Shown: in pieces, positions 36,831 to 49,686 of the stretch | How the letters are laid out: each line of letters begins with the position of its first letter | Position numbering within the stretch: position 1 is the first letter of the stretch | Source: Limosilactobacillus panis | GTDB lineage: Bacteria > Bacillota > Bacilli > Lactobacillales > Lactobacillaceae | Direction: 5' to 3' | Assembly (NCBI RefSeq): GCF_019797825.1 | Contig: NZ_CP081855.1 | Span: forward strand, 186,001 to 250,000 | Length of the DNA: 64,000 nt | Notes under the pieces: generated by a model | The model's database searches: none | Seen by the model: only the letters and a program-made list of their open reading frames with translations | Told to the model about the DNA's origin: nothing | Program-made: the position numbers and the translations under genes

Positions 36831-37874
36831 ATGAGAAAACAACGTAGTTTATCATTGAGGGATTTTATCAAAGACCTTAAGAAACTAGTAAAAACCCGGT
36901 ACCTTTCTGCAATGTGGCCCGTGGGCGGGATTACAATTATCTATATTGCCCTGGTTTGCATCTTGGGATTCTTCTCCGCAAGCATCTTCTCATCGATGGC
37001 GATGAGCATGATGATGATTATGTACGGAATGACTTCACCAATGGCACTGCTGGCCGGCCTTCTAGAAGTGTTGGCCGGATTAGCCGTTGCCGTTGCCCTG
37101 TCCTTCTTTTATAACTTCTTCACAGTTGGTGTCCAATACGCCTACCAAGACCGCTTGGTAAATCCAAACCAACCGGTCAGTGCTGGTTCAATCTGGTTGC
37201 ACTTTAAGCACCTCCGTAAGAATCAACTATGGCGGATTGCCCTGTACATGGGTTTGTTTATCTTCCTGTGGAGCCTACCACTGAACATCATCGCGGATGT
37301 TGTTGGTGGCTTGACTCACAACGCCATGTGGCTGCGGGGAATCCAGTTTCTAAACGATATTGTGATTGCCTGGAAGACAATTGAATATTCCCAGTCATAC
37401 TTCCTTTACCGAGAGAAGCAACCACAATTTTTAGGCCAGTCAATGCGGCACGCTCTGACGGCTAGTCGGCGCTTCATGGGCGGCCGGAAATGGAACTACT
37501 TCCTGGTAATGCTGGTAGTTGTCTTCGTTCCAATCTTTGTCTGGGCTGTAATCTTTGGTGGCTTGGCATTCTACGGCAACTACACAGCAACCTACGTGCT
37601 GACTTACATTGGCTTGCTAATTACTATCTTGGGGATTGTCTGCTACCTACCAGTGGTCTTCGCTGCACAGGCACTTTACTATGTTAAGAGTGAAGAAGAT
37701 CCGACCCAAGATGTTGATGAGGCCTTCAAGGACACCTTTAAACCGGTGGCTGAATTGACTGGTGAAGCATATGTCCATGAAGTTTACGCCCCTAAGAAGG
37801 AGAAGAAGCAGCCTTCACCGGTTGCCAAAAAGAGTAAGAATCATAAGCCAGAAGCAAAGAAAAACGATAAATAA
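36831..37874 (+). CDS. DUF975 family membrane protein
   Basis: A 347-residue integral membrane protein with about six hydrophobic segments. Features of the DUF975 family are the AWKTIEYSQSYFLYREK segment (about 185-200) and the following RHALTASRRFMGGRKWNYF. The family has no assigned function. The last 30 residues are rich in lysine and proline (KKEKKQPSPVAKKSK) and would lie in the cytoplasm or bind acidic surfaces. It has its own promoter and terminator, so it is a single-gene unit. Confidence 0.75.
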   Translation: MRKQRSLSLRDFIKDLKKLVKTRYLSAMWPVGGITIIYIALVCILGFFSASIFSSMAMSMMMIMYGMTSPMALLAGLLEVLAGLAVAVALSFFYNFFTVGVQYAYQDRLVNPNQPVSAGSIWLHFKHLRKNQLWRIALYMGLFIFLWSLPLNIIADVVGGLTHNAMWLRGIQFLNDIVIAWKTIEYSQSYFLYREKQPQFLGQSMRHALTASRRFMGGRKWNYFLVMLVVVFVPIFVWAVIFGGLAFYGNYTATYVLTYIGLLITILGIVCYLPVVFAAQALYYVKSEEDPTQDVDEAFKDTFKPVAELTGEAYVHEVYAPKKEKKQPSPVAKKSKNHKPEAKKNDK

Positions 37875-37892
37875 GTAGCCTTAGTTGATACA

Positions 37893-37932
37893 TTGCCCCA
37901 GCGTCTGAATCTTCCAGGTGCTGGGGCTTTAA
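37893..37932 (+). terminator. Terminator of the DUF975 gene
   Basis: GCCCCAGC (37895-37902) and GCTGGGGC (37920-37927), then TTTAAT. Confidence 0.75.
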
Positions 37933-37996
37933 TATGCTATTAAAGTGGTAAATGTGCAGTTCTGTCTCATTAAAATACACTTTTATTATTTGTTCA

Positions 37997-38026
37997 TTGA
38001 AACCAGCGACGAAACATTAATATAAT
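37997..38026 (+). promoter_or_regulatory. Promoter of the LtaS-like sulfatase gene
   Basis: TTGAAA (37997-38002), 18 bases, TATAAT (38021-38026). Confidence 0.6.
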
Positions 38027-38058
38027 GAAAGCAATACTACAATAGAAAGTTGGATTGG

Positions 38059-40974
38059 ATGTTAAAAAAACAAATAAGAAAGGGATATTTGTTTTGGAGT
38101 ATTTTGAGCGTAGTTACGCTCCTATGTTTTCTGGGGACGGCGGGCCAATTAATGACTCACCTAGGCGGTCATCCGGCTTACTTTGCTGGTTGGTGGCTGG
38201 TTAAAATGACCGTTAGTGCTTTGGTGGTCATCGTTCCTATCTTGATTGGGGCGGGCCAGCACTACCCAAAGCGCCGGCTAGGGATGACAGTCTGCCTGTG
38301 GTTACTGGGGGCCCTGGGCTTTATCTGGGCTAAATACACGACTCAGCCAATTCTTAGCACTAGTCAACCGTCACCGGAACTGTACGTTGGTCAGGAAGTC
38401 TTTATTGCCTGGCTAGTCGGGACGGGTCTTTTTATTTTTGCCCGGCCCCTTCAACGACTCCTGCACCGGTGGTCAATTGATCACCGCCGTCACTGGCTGA
38501 TTACCATTACGGTGGCCTTCTTTGTTATCCGCTTATTTAATGGCTACGACCTCCTTGGCTTTCACCATGGGACCAGCCTGGTCTGGTTTGGCTACCTCTT
38601 TGCGGCGGGGGATTGGCTGGTCAATGACCGTGAATGGCTAAAGAAGTGGCCAACCTGGCTGTACGGACTGCTGACGGTGGCCATGTTCTGCCTTTCCGGA
38701 ATCATGACCTGGCTAAACATGAGCCGGATCATCTACAGCCCCCACCGGGGTTTTACGCCGAATTACCACTACTTACTGGCAATAAATGCTTACCAGCCAG
38801 TGGTGATCATTACTTGTCTGCTCGCCTTTGCCTGGGCTATCCGGGGGACAACAAATAAGTGGGCTAACGACCATAACATCGTGCAGGGGATTCTCCTACT
38901 GGGCCTACTGGGAACACCCCAAGCGGTAACCCCAATTCTGGTGCCGACGGTGAAGTGGCCGCTGGTGACTACACTGGCCAGCTTTCTGGCAGTCCTCTTG
39001 CTGGGCTTACCATGGTTAATCACCAGAATTGACTGGGCAATCGACACCAACTGGCGGGGGCTTTTAGCCTGGGGGAAGCAATTTGCTAAACGCTTCTGGC
39101 CAATTCTTTTGACTTACGCTATCCTGTGGCTGATAACGGTGGCCTCGTTTGCCATTCTCTGGGACAATGACCTCACGATGGTCCAGTGGGTAGTGACCCA
39201 GCGGGCGAAGATTGTGACGGTCAACGTCTTAATTATCTTTGCCATTGTCTTCTTGCTGATGACCCTGACAAATCGCTGGTGGCTCAGCAGCGGTATCGGT
39301 ATTGTCTTCTACCTCGGTTTGCTGGTGGCTTCCGTCTTGAAAATTGCGGCCCGTAATGAGCCCATCCTGTCGACAGACGTTTCCACCATTACGGCCCCTG
39401 GTGAATTGCTGGGGATGGTAAATCCCTGGGTTTTGGTGAGCGCACTGGTTGGAATCGTCCTGCTGGTTGTCATTTTTGCCTGGGTAGAACATCGCTACGG
39501 GAAGCCAACCCGCTTCAGTGTGGGGGCCCGGATAATCGTTGCGGTCTTCGCCGCGCTGTTTTTGGCCAGTTTTACCCGGGCCAACCACAGTAAGTCAATC
39601 GTCTTTAAGCAGTTACAGCGGCTGGACGATACTCCTTACTTCTACAGCCAGATTCGGGGGGCTAAAATGAACGGAACCCTGTTGCAGTTTGCCAACAACG
39701 TTGATGTCCATATTATGACCAAGCCGGCGGGCTACACAAAGGCGCGGATGGATCAAATTGAGCGGCGCTACGCTGAAGCCGGCGTGAAAATTAACCAGCA
39801 GCGGACCCACCAGAGCGTGGGCAAGCAAAACCTGGTATTTGTTCTGAGTGAAAGCTTTGCTGACCCTCGCCGGGTACCGGGGATGAAGGTAAGCGGTGGT
39901 GATCCACTGCCGTTTCTGCACCAGTTTAAGCAACGGACGACCAGTGGCCTGATGATCAGTTCTGGTTACGGTGGGGGAACCGCCAACATGGAGTACCAGG
40001 CGTTGACGGGGCTGTCGATTGCCAACTTTTCGCCAACGATGCCGACACCGTACTCACAGTTAGTGCCCTACCAGCGACGCACCTTCACCATCAACCGCCT
40101 CTTCCACTACGCAATCGGTATTCACCCGTTTACGGCTAACCTGTATAGCCGGAAGACGGTTTACAAGAAGTTCGGTTTTAAGAAGTTCTACCACTTTGAC
40201 GGTGGGGACAAGATTACCTACAAGAGTAAAATTCAAAATAATCCGCGGGTCAGCGATGACTCAACCTATAAGGAAATCGACCTGAACCTTCACCGTCAGC
40301 CCCATGGCAAGTTCATCCAGGTGGCCACGATGCAAAACCACATGCCGTATAAGCCGGAGTACTATCATAAGCGGCAGTATCACGTTTCTGGACGCGGCTT
40401 TAAAAACGCTGATCAGCAGAGGCAAATTGAGGCTTACATCCAAGGAATCCATTACACGGACCAGGCTTTGGATGGGTGGATTCACCGGGTCGACGAGATG
40501 AAACAGTCGACGACAATCGTCTGGTATGGGGACCACCTACCGGGAATTTACCATGGCCTGCCGATGAGTAAGTACGGGATTCCACTGCATGAGACGGACT
40601 ACTTCATATACAGTAATAAGGCCGCCCGGCGGATGAATAAGGACCGGTTGACGGCCCAGCATAAGATTGTTGGCCCAAATGACTTTTCCGCAATGGCCCT
40701 GGCCAAGATGGATGTTAAGGTGTCACCTTACTATGCCCTTTTGACTGAGGTTGAGGAGGACCTGCCGGCCATTTCGCTGCCAACCAACGGAACGGCGAAG
40801 AATAACACCGCCCACCAGAGTGGGATCGCGTTCGTCAACCAACGGGGCCAGCACACGAAGCTGAACGCCAAGCAGCGTAAGCTCTTTAACGACTACCGGC
40901 TAGTTCAATATGACCTGACAGCCGGTCACCACTACCTATTAAAAGATAGTTTCCTCAAACAGGTTGCAAAGTAG
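38059..40974 (+). CDS. Large LtaS-like membrane sulfatase (lipoteichoic acid synthase family)
   Basis: A protein of about 971 residues, larger than the 600-700 usual for LtaS because the N-terminal membrane part has roughly a dozen hydrophobic segments (about 1-540). A C-terminal extracellular sulfatase domain follows (about 590-900). The predicted nucleophile is Thr641 in GYGGGTANMEYQ; NLVFVLSESF opens the domain, and QNHMPYKPEYY and VWYGDHLPGIY carry further metal and substrate residues. LtaS-type enzymes transfer glycerol phosphate from phosphatidylglycerol to teichoic acids or glycolipids; the exact acceptor is unknown. A TTG nine bases upstream is in frame, but the ATG at 38059 has the better context (AGAAAG). 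Confidence 0.8.
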   Translation: MLKKQIRKGYLFWSILSVVTLLCFLGTAGQLMTHLGGHPAYFAGWWLVKMTVSALVVIVPILIGAGQHYPKRRLGMTVCLWLLGALGFIWAKYTTQPILSTSQPSPELYVGQEVFIAWLVGTGLFIFARPLQRLLHRWSIDHRRHWLITITVAFFVIRLFNGYDLLGFHHGTSLVWFGYLFAAGDWLVNDREWLKKWPTWLYGLLTVAMFCLSGIMTWLNMSRIIYSPHRGFTPNYHYLLAINAYQPVVIITCLLAFAWAIRGTTNKWANDHNIVQGILLLGLLGTPQAVTPILVPTVKWPLVTTLASFLAVLLLGLPWLITRIDWAIDTNWRGLLAWGKQFAKRFWPILLTYAILWLITVASFAILWDNDLTMVQWVVTQRAKIVTVNVLIIFAIVFLLMTLTNRWWLSSGIGIVFYLGLLVASVLKIAARNEPILSTDVSTITAPGELLGMVNPWVLVSALVGIVLLVVIFAWVEHRYGKPTRFSVGARIIVAVFAALFLASFTRANHSKSIVFKQLQRLDDTPYFYSQIRGAKMNGTLLQFANNVDVHIMTKPAGYTKARMDQIERRYAEAGVKINQQRTHQSVGKQNLVFVLSESFADPRRVPGMKVSGGDPLPFLHQFKQRTTSGLMISSGYGGGTANMEYQALTGLSIANFSPTMPTPYSQLVPYQRRTFTINRLFHYAIGIHPFTANLYSRKTVYKKFGFKKFYHFDGGDKITYKSKIQNNPRVSDDSTYKEIDLNLHRQPHGKFIQVATMQNHMPYKPEYYHKRQYHVSGRGFKNADQQRQIEAYIQGIHYTDQALDGWIHRVDEMKQSTTIVWYGDHLPGIYHGLPMSKYGIPLHETDYFIYSNKAARRMNKDRLTAQHKIVGPNDFSAMALAKMDVKVSPYYALLTEVEEDLPAISLPTNGTAKNNTAHQSGIAFVNQRGQHTKLNAKQRKLFNDYRLVQYDLTAGHHYLLKDSFLKQVAK

Positions 40975-40975
40975 C

Positions 40976-41005
40976 TTGACAGGAGTAAACGAAAGTCGGT
41001 ACAAT
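40976..41005 (+). promoter_or_regulatory. tyrS promoter
   Basis: TTGACA (40976-40981), 18 bases, TACAAT (41000-41005). The -35 begins one base after the stop codon of the LtaS-like gene (40972-40974). Confidence 0.65.
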
Positions 41006-41009
41006 AACG

Positions 41010-41245
41010 TCAACTATAAAAGGGCATTGAGGCAAGATCCAGTAGTTGACCAGTGGACATTCAGAGAGCAGGCGGTGATTGCGAGCCTGCCAGGCTGGAA
41101 AAACGAATTACACTTGTTGAGCCCGTCTCTGATCGGATCGTCCCGTTATCGGCGAGAGTGGTGGTTCATTTGAACTGCAATTCAAGGTGGTAACGCGGTT
41201 AAATCGTCCCTGACTTCATTTTAGAAGTCAGGGATTTTTTGTATC
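41010..41245 (+). ncRNA. T-box leader, tyrosine-specific, controlling tyrS
   Basis: The T-box sequence AAGGTGGTAACGCG lies at 41185-41198. A terminator follows: GTCCCTGACTTC pairs with GAAGTCAGGGAT, then TTTTTT. Stem I contains the AGAGAGCAGGCGGTG element (around 41065) and a specifier-loop TAC at 41109-41111 within GAATTACACTT, a tyrosine codon that matches the gene downstream. Uncharged tRNA-Tyr would favour antitermination. Confidence 0.9.
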
Positions 41246-41271
41246 CGTGGATGTTTTAGGAGGGACATTGC

Positions 41272-42522
41272 ATGAACATTATTGATGATTTGAAATGGCG
41301 TGGGGCGATTAACCAGGCCACGGACTTAGACGCACTGAAGAAACTGACGGAGGATAAGCAGATTGCCCTGTACTGCGGGACTGACCCAACCGGTGACAGT
41401 TTGCACATTGGCCACCTGATTCCGTTCATGATTCTGAAACGGTTCCAGTTGGCTGGTCACCACCCGGTAATTATCATCGGTGGAGGAACCGGTGCGATTG
41501 GGGACCCATCTGGTCGTAAGAGTGAACGACAACTACAGACGATGAACCAGGTTCACCACAACGAAGAAGCCCTGACAGCCCAGATGAAGAAGTTGTTTGG
41601 AACCGAAAACTTCACCATCGTTAACAACTACGACTGGCTTTCCAAGATTAGCCTCCTGGACTTCTTGCGGGACTACGGGAAGCTGTTCAACATTAACACG
41701 ATGCTTAATAAGGAGGTTGTGGCTAGCCGTCTGGAAGCCGGGATCTCATTTACGGAGTTTACCTACCAAATCCTCCAGTCAGTCGACTTCTTACACCTGT
41801 ACCGGCATAATGATGTTCAACTGCAGATTGGTGGTTCTGATCAGTGGGGAAACATCACGGCCGGAATTGACCTGATTCACAAGGTGGAAGGCCCAGAGAC
41901 AAAGGTTTACGGCTTGACGATTCCGCTTATGCTGAAGGCTGACGGAACAAAGTTTGGCAAGACTGCCGGTGGAGCCGTCTGGCTTGACCCGAAGAAGACT
42001 TCCCCATACGAGTTCTACCAGTTCTGGATTAACCAGGATGACCGCGACGTTGTTAAGTACCTGAAGTACTTCACCTTCCTTTCTAAGGAAGAAATTAATG
42101 ACCTCGCTGAAAAGGTAGAGAAGGAGCCATGGAAGCGTGAGGCACAACGGCGGCTCGCGGAAGAAGTAACGAAGTTTGTTCATGGTGAAAAAGCGGTTGA
42201 AGAGGCGGAAAGGATTAGTAAGGCTCTCTTCTCCGGGGATGTTGCTGACCTGTCAGTCGCCGAAATTGAACAAGGTTTTAAGAATATGCCATCAGTTGAT
42301 GTTGAAAATAAGAAGGAAAATATTATTATCTGGTTAACTGATAACGGGATTGAACCATCACGTCGACAGGCTCGGCAAGATGTTTCTAATGGTGCCATCC
42401 GAATTAATGGGGAAAAGGTCGACGATGTTGATGCAGAAATTGACCCAAGCAGCCACTTTGACGGCAAGTTTGTTATTGTCCGCCGGGGGAAGAAGAATTA
42501 CTTCCTGGCCCGGGTAAAATAA
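41272..42522 (+). CDS. tyrS: Tyrosyl-tRNA synthetase
   Basis: Charges tRNA-Tyr with tyrosine. The 416 residues contain the class I motifs HIGH (45-48) and KFGKT (227-231, the KMSKS equivalent). The GGSDQWGNITAGIDL block recognises tyrosine, and a C-terminal S4-type RNA-binding domain (about 350-416) is present. It is preceded by the tyrosine T-box and followed by a terminator at about 42545-42585. Confidence 0.95.
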   Translation: MNIIDDLKWRGAINQATDLDALKKLTEDKQIALYCGTDPTGDSLHIGHLIPFMILKRFQLAGHHPVIIIGGGTGAIGDPSGRKSERQLQTMNQVHHNEEALTAQMKKLFGTENFTIVNNYDWLSKISLLDFLRDYGKLFNINTMLNKEVVASRLEAGISFTEFTYQILQSVDFLHLYRHNDVQLQIGGSDQWGNITAGIDLIHKVEGPETKVYGLTIPLMLKADGTKFGKTAGGAVWLDPKKTSPYEFYQFWINQDDRDVVKYLKYFTFLSKEEINDLAEKVEKEPWKREAQRRLAEEVTKFVHGEKAVEEAERISKALFSGDVADLSVAEIEQGFKNMPSVDVENKKENIIIWLTDNGIEPSRRQARQDVSNGAIRINGEKVDDVDAEIDPSSHFDGKFVIVRRGKKNYFLARVK

Positions 42523-42542
42523 ATTTTAGAATTTAATGTTTG

Positions 42543-42587
42543 CAAAAGCCCTCGCTAAAGGATAAATAAGCGGGGACTTTTAGTTTT
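42543..42587 (+). terminator. tyrS terminator
   Basis: AAAAGCCCTCGCT pairs with AGCGGGGACTTTT with two imperfect pairs; TAGTTTT follows. Confidence 0.65.
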
Positions 42588-42675
42588 AAAATGACGATGT
42601 TCGAACAATAAAAAGGATGCAATAGATGAAAGTTCAGCGTTACTGATTTACGCTCAAGAAAAGTATAAATAGCGC

Positions 42676-42704
42676 TTGACGCTTGTTCGAATACCATGTA
42701 TTAT
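42676..42704 (+). promoter_or_regulatory. rRNA operon promoter P1
   Basis: TTGACG (42676-42681), 17 bases, TATTAT (42699-42704). Confidence 0.65.
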
Positions 42705-42769
42705 ATTTAACGTTGTCACAGAGATGACGGATTGGTTACAATTCTTTAACAAGAAAGTTAAATTTCTTG

Positions 42770-42798
42770 TTGACAGGTCTTTGGCAGCATGATATATT
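42770..42798 (+). promoter_or_regulatory. rRNA operon promoter P2
   Basis: TTGACA (42770-42775), 17 bases, TATATT (42793-42798), about 250 bases before 16S. The best match of the three. Confidence 0.75.
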
Positions 42799-42846
42799 AT
42801 AAAAGCTGTTTGTTAATAAGTTGACTTAATTAATTGAAATTAATTG

Positions 42847-42875
42847 TTGACTTTGATGGACAGATTTGATAAAAT
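42847..42875 (+). promoter_or_regulatory. rRNA operon promoter P3
   Basis: TTGACT (42847-42852), 17 bases, TAAAAT (42870-42875). All three promoters share the 17-base spacing. Confidence 0.7.
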
Positions 42876-43047
42876 ATTAAACGTTAGTTGACTGCTTAGT
42901 TGACTAACTGGTAGACCTTTGAAAACTGAACAAAGTTTCGACGAATCAAATGTGTAGGGTCTCTAATCACTTTGGTGATTGGAGCAAAACATTTGCGAAG
43001 TCAATTCGCTTAATTAATTTGAATTAGAGCTATTCAAGTTCTTATAT

Positions 43048-44631
<1,584 letters not shown>

Positions 44632-44710
44632 ATAAAACGGAACCTATACATTAGTTGAAACTTTGTTTAGTTTTGAGAGGTTTACCTTTCAAAACACATG
44701 ACGCTTATTT

Positions 44711-44785
<75 letters not shown>

Positions 44786-44794
44786 TCATATTTT

Positions 44795-44867
44795 GGGGAA
44801 TTAGCTCAGCTGGGAGAGCACCTGCTTTGCAAGCAGGAGGTCATCGGTTCGATTCCGTTATTCTCCA
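44795..44867 (+). tRNA. tRNA-Ala (anticodon TGC)
   Basis: Acceptor arms GGGGAAT and ATTCTCC (one G-U pair), anticodon TGC at 44828-44830, T loop TTCGATT. The CCA is not encoded. It is nine bases after tRNA-Ile in the 16S-23S spacer. Confidence 0.95.
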
Positions 44868-45029
44868 TTGCTAGTCGTAAGGCTAGCAGAGCTTGTACTT
44901 TGAAAACTAAATAATATCTAATTTCTTTATTAATCAAAACAATAAACCGAGAACACCGCGTTATTTGAGTTTTATTAACGAAATAATCGCTAACTCAATT
45001 AATCAAGGTGATCACGAAGTGATCATCAA

Positions 45030-47954
<2,925 letters not shown>

Positions 47955-47999
47955 GAAGAGCGGTTAGGTTTGTTGGTGAGGTTAGATATTGTTTAGTTT

Positions 48000-48031
48000 T
48001 GAGAGCGCAAGCTCTCGTCTCAGAAGAGACG
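48000..48031 (+). other. Two small hairpins in the 23S-5S spacer
   Basis: GAGAGC-GCAA-GCTCTC is followed at once by GTCTC-AGAA-GAGAC. They are probably rRNA processing structures. Confidence 0.5.
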
Positions 48032-48034
48032 AAG

Positions 48035-48151
48035 TGTGGTGATGATGGCTTGAAGGATACACCTGTTCCCATGCCGAACACAGAAGTTAAGCTTCAACAC
48101 GCCGAAAGTAGTTGGGGGATCGCTCCCTGCGAGGATAGGACGTTGCCACGC
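48035..48151 (+). rRNA. 5S ribosomal RNA
   Basis: About 117 bases, from TGTGGTGATGATGGC to GTTGCCACGC, with the conserved CCCATGCCGAACACAGAAG block. It is the last gene of the rRNA operon. Confidence 0.95.
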
Positions 48152-48157
48152 CAAGAT

Positions 48158-48190
48158 GACCGTGCTTAATTGCACGGCCTTTTTTATTAT
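48158..48190 (+). terminator. rRNA operon terminator
   Basis: CCGTGC and GCACGG around TTAATT, followed by CCTTTTTTATT. Confidence 0.85.
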
Positions 48191-48441
48191 CGTTTGTGAG
48201 ACATATGTCGATAATAAATACCCCTGTTTCAAAAGTGAATATATCTCCCTAGAGAATATATTTTGGATAGTTAGGGCATTTCATTTTTAAGTGTTGGATT
48301 GATCTTCGATTCTTTATAAATTTGATGGTGGCCTAGCATATTCAGTTACATAAAATGCGTCCAACAATTATTGTGAAATCTTTAACTAATGAAGGTGAAC
48401 GTTTTAAGTATATATGAAGTCCCAATTGAAATTAGCCTGAT

Positions 48442-48822
48442 TTAAATTTGTGGCTTTGGCCGGTTGGCAAGAGTAACGGTACTCGTGCTTGTCAGGTGGG
48501 TGCCGTTAAACTCTTTAACGAACCACGTTTGAATCGTACGACCACGCTTTAATGGCTGGGCCTTAACAATTATTTCTCCTGATGCTACCGGTAGTAAATG
48601 CTCTGTGGTAATATTGACACCGATGGCAACCTGTTCACGATTCTGCCGGTTCAGCCAAGCGTTTGCGGCTAATGATGCAGCGGTTTCGGCAAGGACGGCG
48701 TTGATTCCGCCGTGGACGATTCCGTATGGCTGCATTAACCTATCACTGACGTCAATAGTGATTATCGCTTGGTCAGCAGTGACAGATTGGGGATGGATTC
48801 CAAGGTTTTCTAATAAGTTCAT
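48442..48822 (-). CDS. menI: Hotdog-fold acyl-CoA thioesterase, probable 1,4-dihydroxy-2-naphthoyl-CoA hydrolase
   Basis: A 126-residue PaaI/YbgC-type hotdog thioesterase. YGIVHGGINAVLAETAAS (about 33-50) contains the HGG motif and the catalytic-type Glu. It resembles the MenI/YdiI group that hydrolyses DHNA-CoA, and its position, divergent from menB with only 32 bases between start codons, strongly supports that role. General PaaI thioesterase activity is the alternative. The gap is too short for two normal promoters, so the promoter of at least one side must lie in the other gene: a TTGCCA-N17-TAAATC candidate lies over the menB start. Confidence 0.75.
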   Translation of the reverse strand: MNLLENLGIHPQSVTADQAIITIDVSDRLMQPYGIVHGGINAVLAETAASLAANAWLNRQNREQVAIGVNITTEHLLPVASGEIIVKAQPLKRGRTIQTWFVKEFNGTHLTSTSTVTLANRPKPQI

Positions 48823-48854
48823 AAAAAGACCTCACTTAAAGGAGAAGATTTAAC

Positions 48855-49676
48855 ATGACAACAGTTGATTGGCAACCGGTTAAAGAGTACTCAGAGATTA
48901 TTTTTGAACGCGCAGGAAAGATTGCTAAAATTACGATGAACCGGCCTAAGAAGATGAACGCCTTTACGCCGGTCACAATTCAAGAAATGATTGACGCTTT
49001 CACCATTTGCCGGGATGACAGTACAATTGGGGTAATTATTTTGACCGGTGCTGGCGACAAGGCTTTTTCCTCTGGTGGTGACCAAGGTGTTCGGGGTAAT
49101 GGTGGTTACGTGGGCCCTGACAAAATTGCCCGCTTAAACGTTTTGGACCTCCAGCACCTCATTCGGATTATCCCTAAACCAGTAATCGCAATGGTTAAAG
49201 GCTGGTCCGTTGGCGGTGGAAATATCTTGCAGCTTGTCTGTGATCTTACCATTGCGGCAGATAACGCTAAGTTTGGCCAAACAGGTCCTAAAGTCGGTAG
49301 CTTTGACGCCGGTTATGGTTCTGGGTATCTTGCCCGGGTAATTGGTCATAAGCGGGCAAAGGAAGTATGGTTCCTGAACCACTTCTACAGCGCCGAAGAG
49401 GCCTACCAGATGAACTGGATCAATAAAGTTGTCCCACTAGACCAGGTAGAATCTGTAACCCTGGACTGGTGTAATGAGATTCTCAAGAAGTCACCGACCG
49501 CACTGCGTTTTATCAAGGCGGCAATGAATGCCGATACCGATGGGCTTGCCGGTCTGCAACAGCTTGGTGGAGATGCCACAATGCTATTTTACACCACTGA
49601 TGAGGGTAAAGAGGGCCGGGACGCCTTCAATGAAAAACGGCAGCCAAATTTCGACCAGTTCCCTAAGTTTCCATAG
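48855..49676 (+). CDS. menB: 1,4-dihydroxy-2-naphthoyl-CoA synthase
   Basis: Crotonase-fold enzyme that cyclises o-succinylbenzoyl-CoA to DHNA-CoA in menaquinone synthesis. The 273 residues carry the MenB-specific motifs [16 protein letters not shown] (about 74-89), [17 protein letters not shown] (about 116-132) and [18 protein letters not shown] (about 149-166, with the catalytic Asp), ending in [12 protein letters not shown] as MenB proteins do. AAAGGAGAAG precedes the ATG. menE follows after ten bases. Confidence 0.95.
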   Translation: MTTVDWQPVKEYSEIIFERAGKIAKITMNRPKKMNAFTPVTIQEMIDAFTICRDDSTIGVIILTGAGDKAFSSGGDQGVRGNGGYVGPDKIARLNVLDLQHLIRIIPKPVIAMVKGWSVGGGNILQLVCDLTIAADNAKFGQTGPKVGSFDAGYGSGYLARVIGHKRAKEVWFLNHFYSAEEAYQMNWINKVVPLDQVESVTLDWCNEILKKSPTALRFIKAAMNADTDGLAGLQQLGGDATMLFYTTDEGKEGRDAFNEKRQPNFDQFPKFP

Positions 49677-49686
49677 GTTATAAGCA

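Noticed and set aside
42606-42645. A fifth PurR-like pair upstream of the rRNA operon (TCGAAC near 42600 and GTTCAG after it)
   Set aside because: The gap is 25, not 24, bases, the second core is poor, and an rRNA operon is not an expected PurR target.
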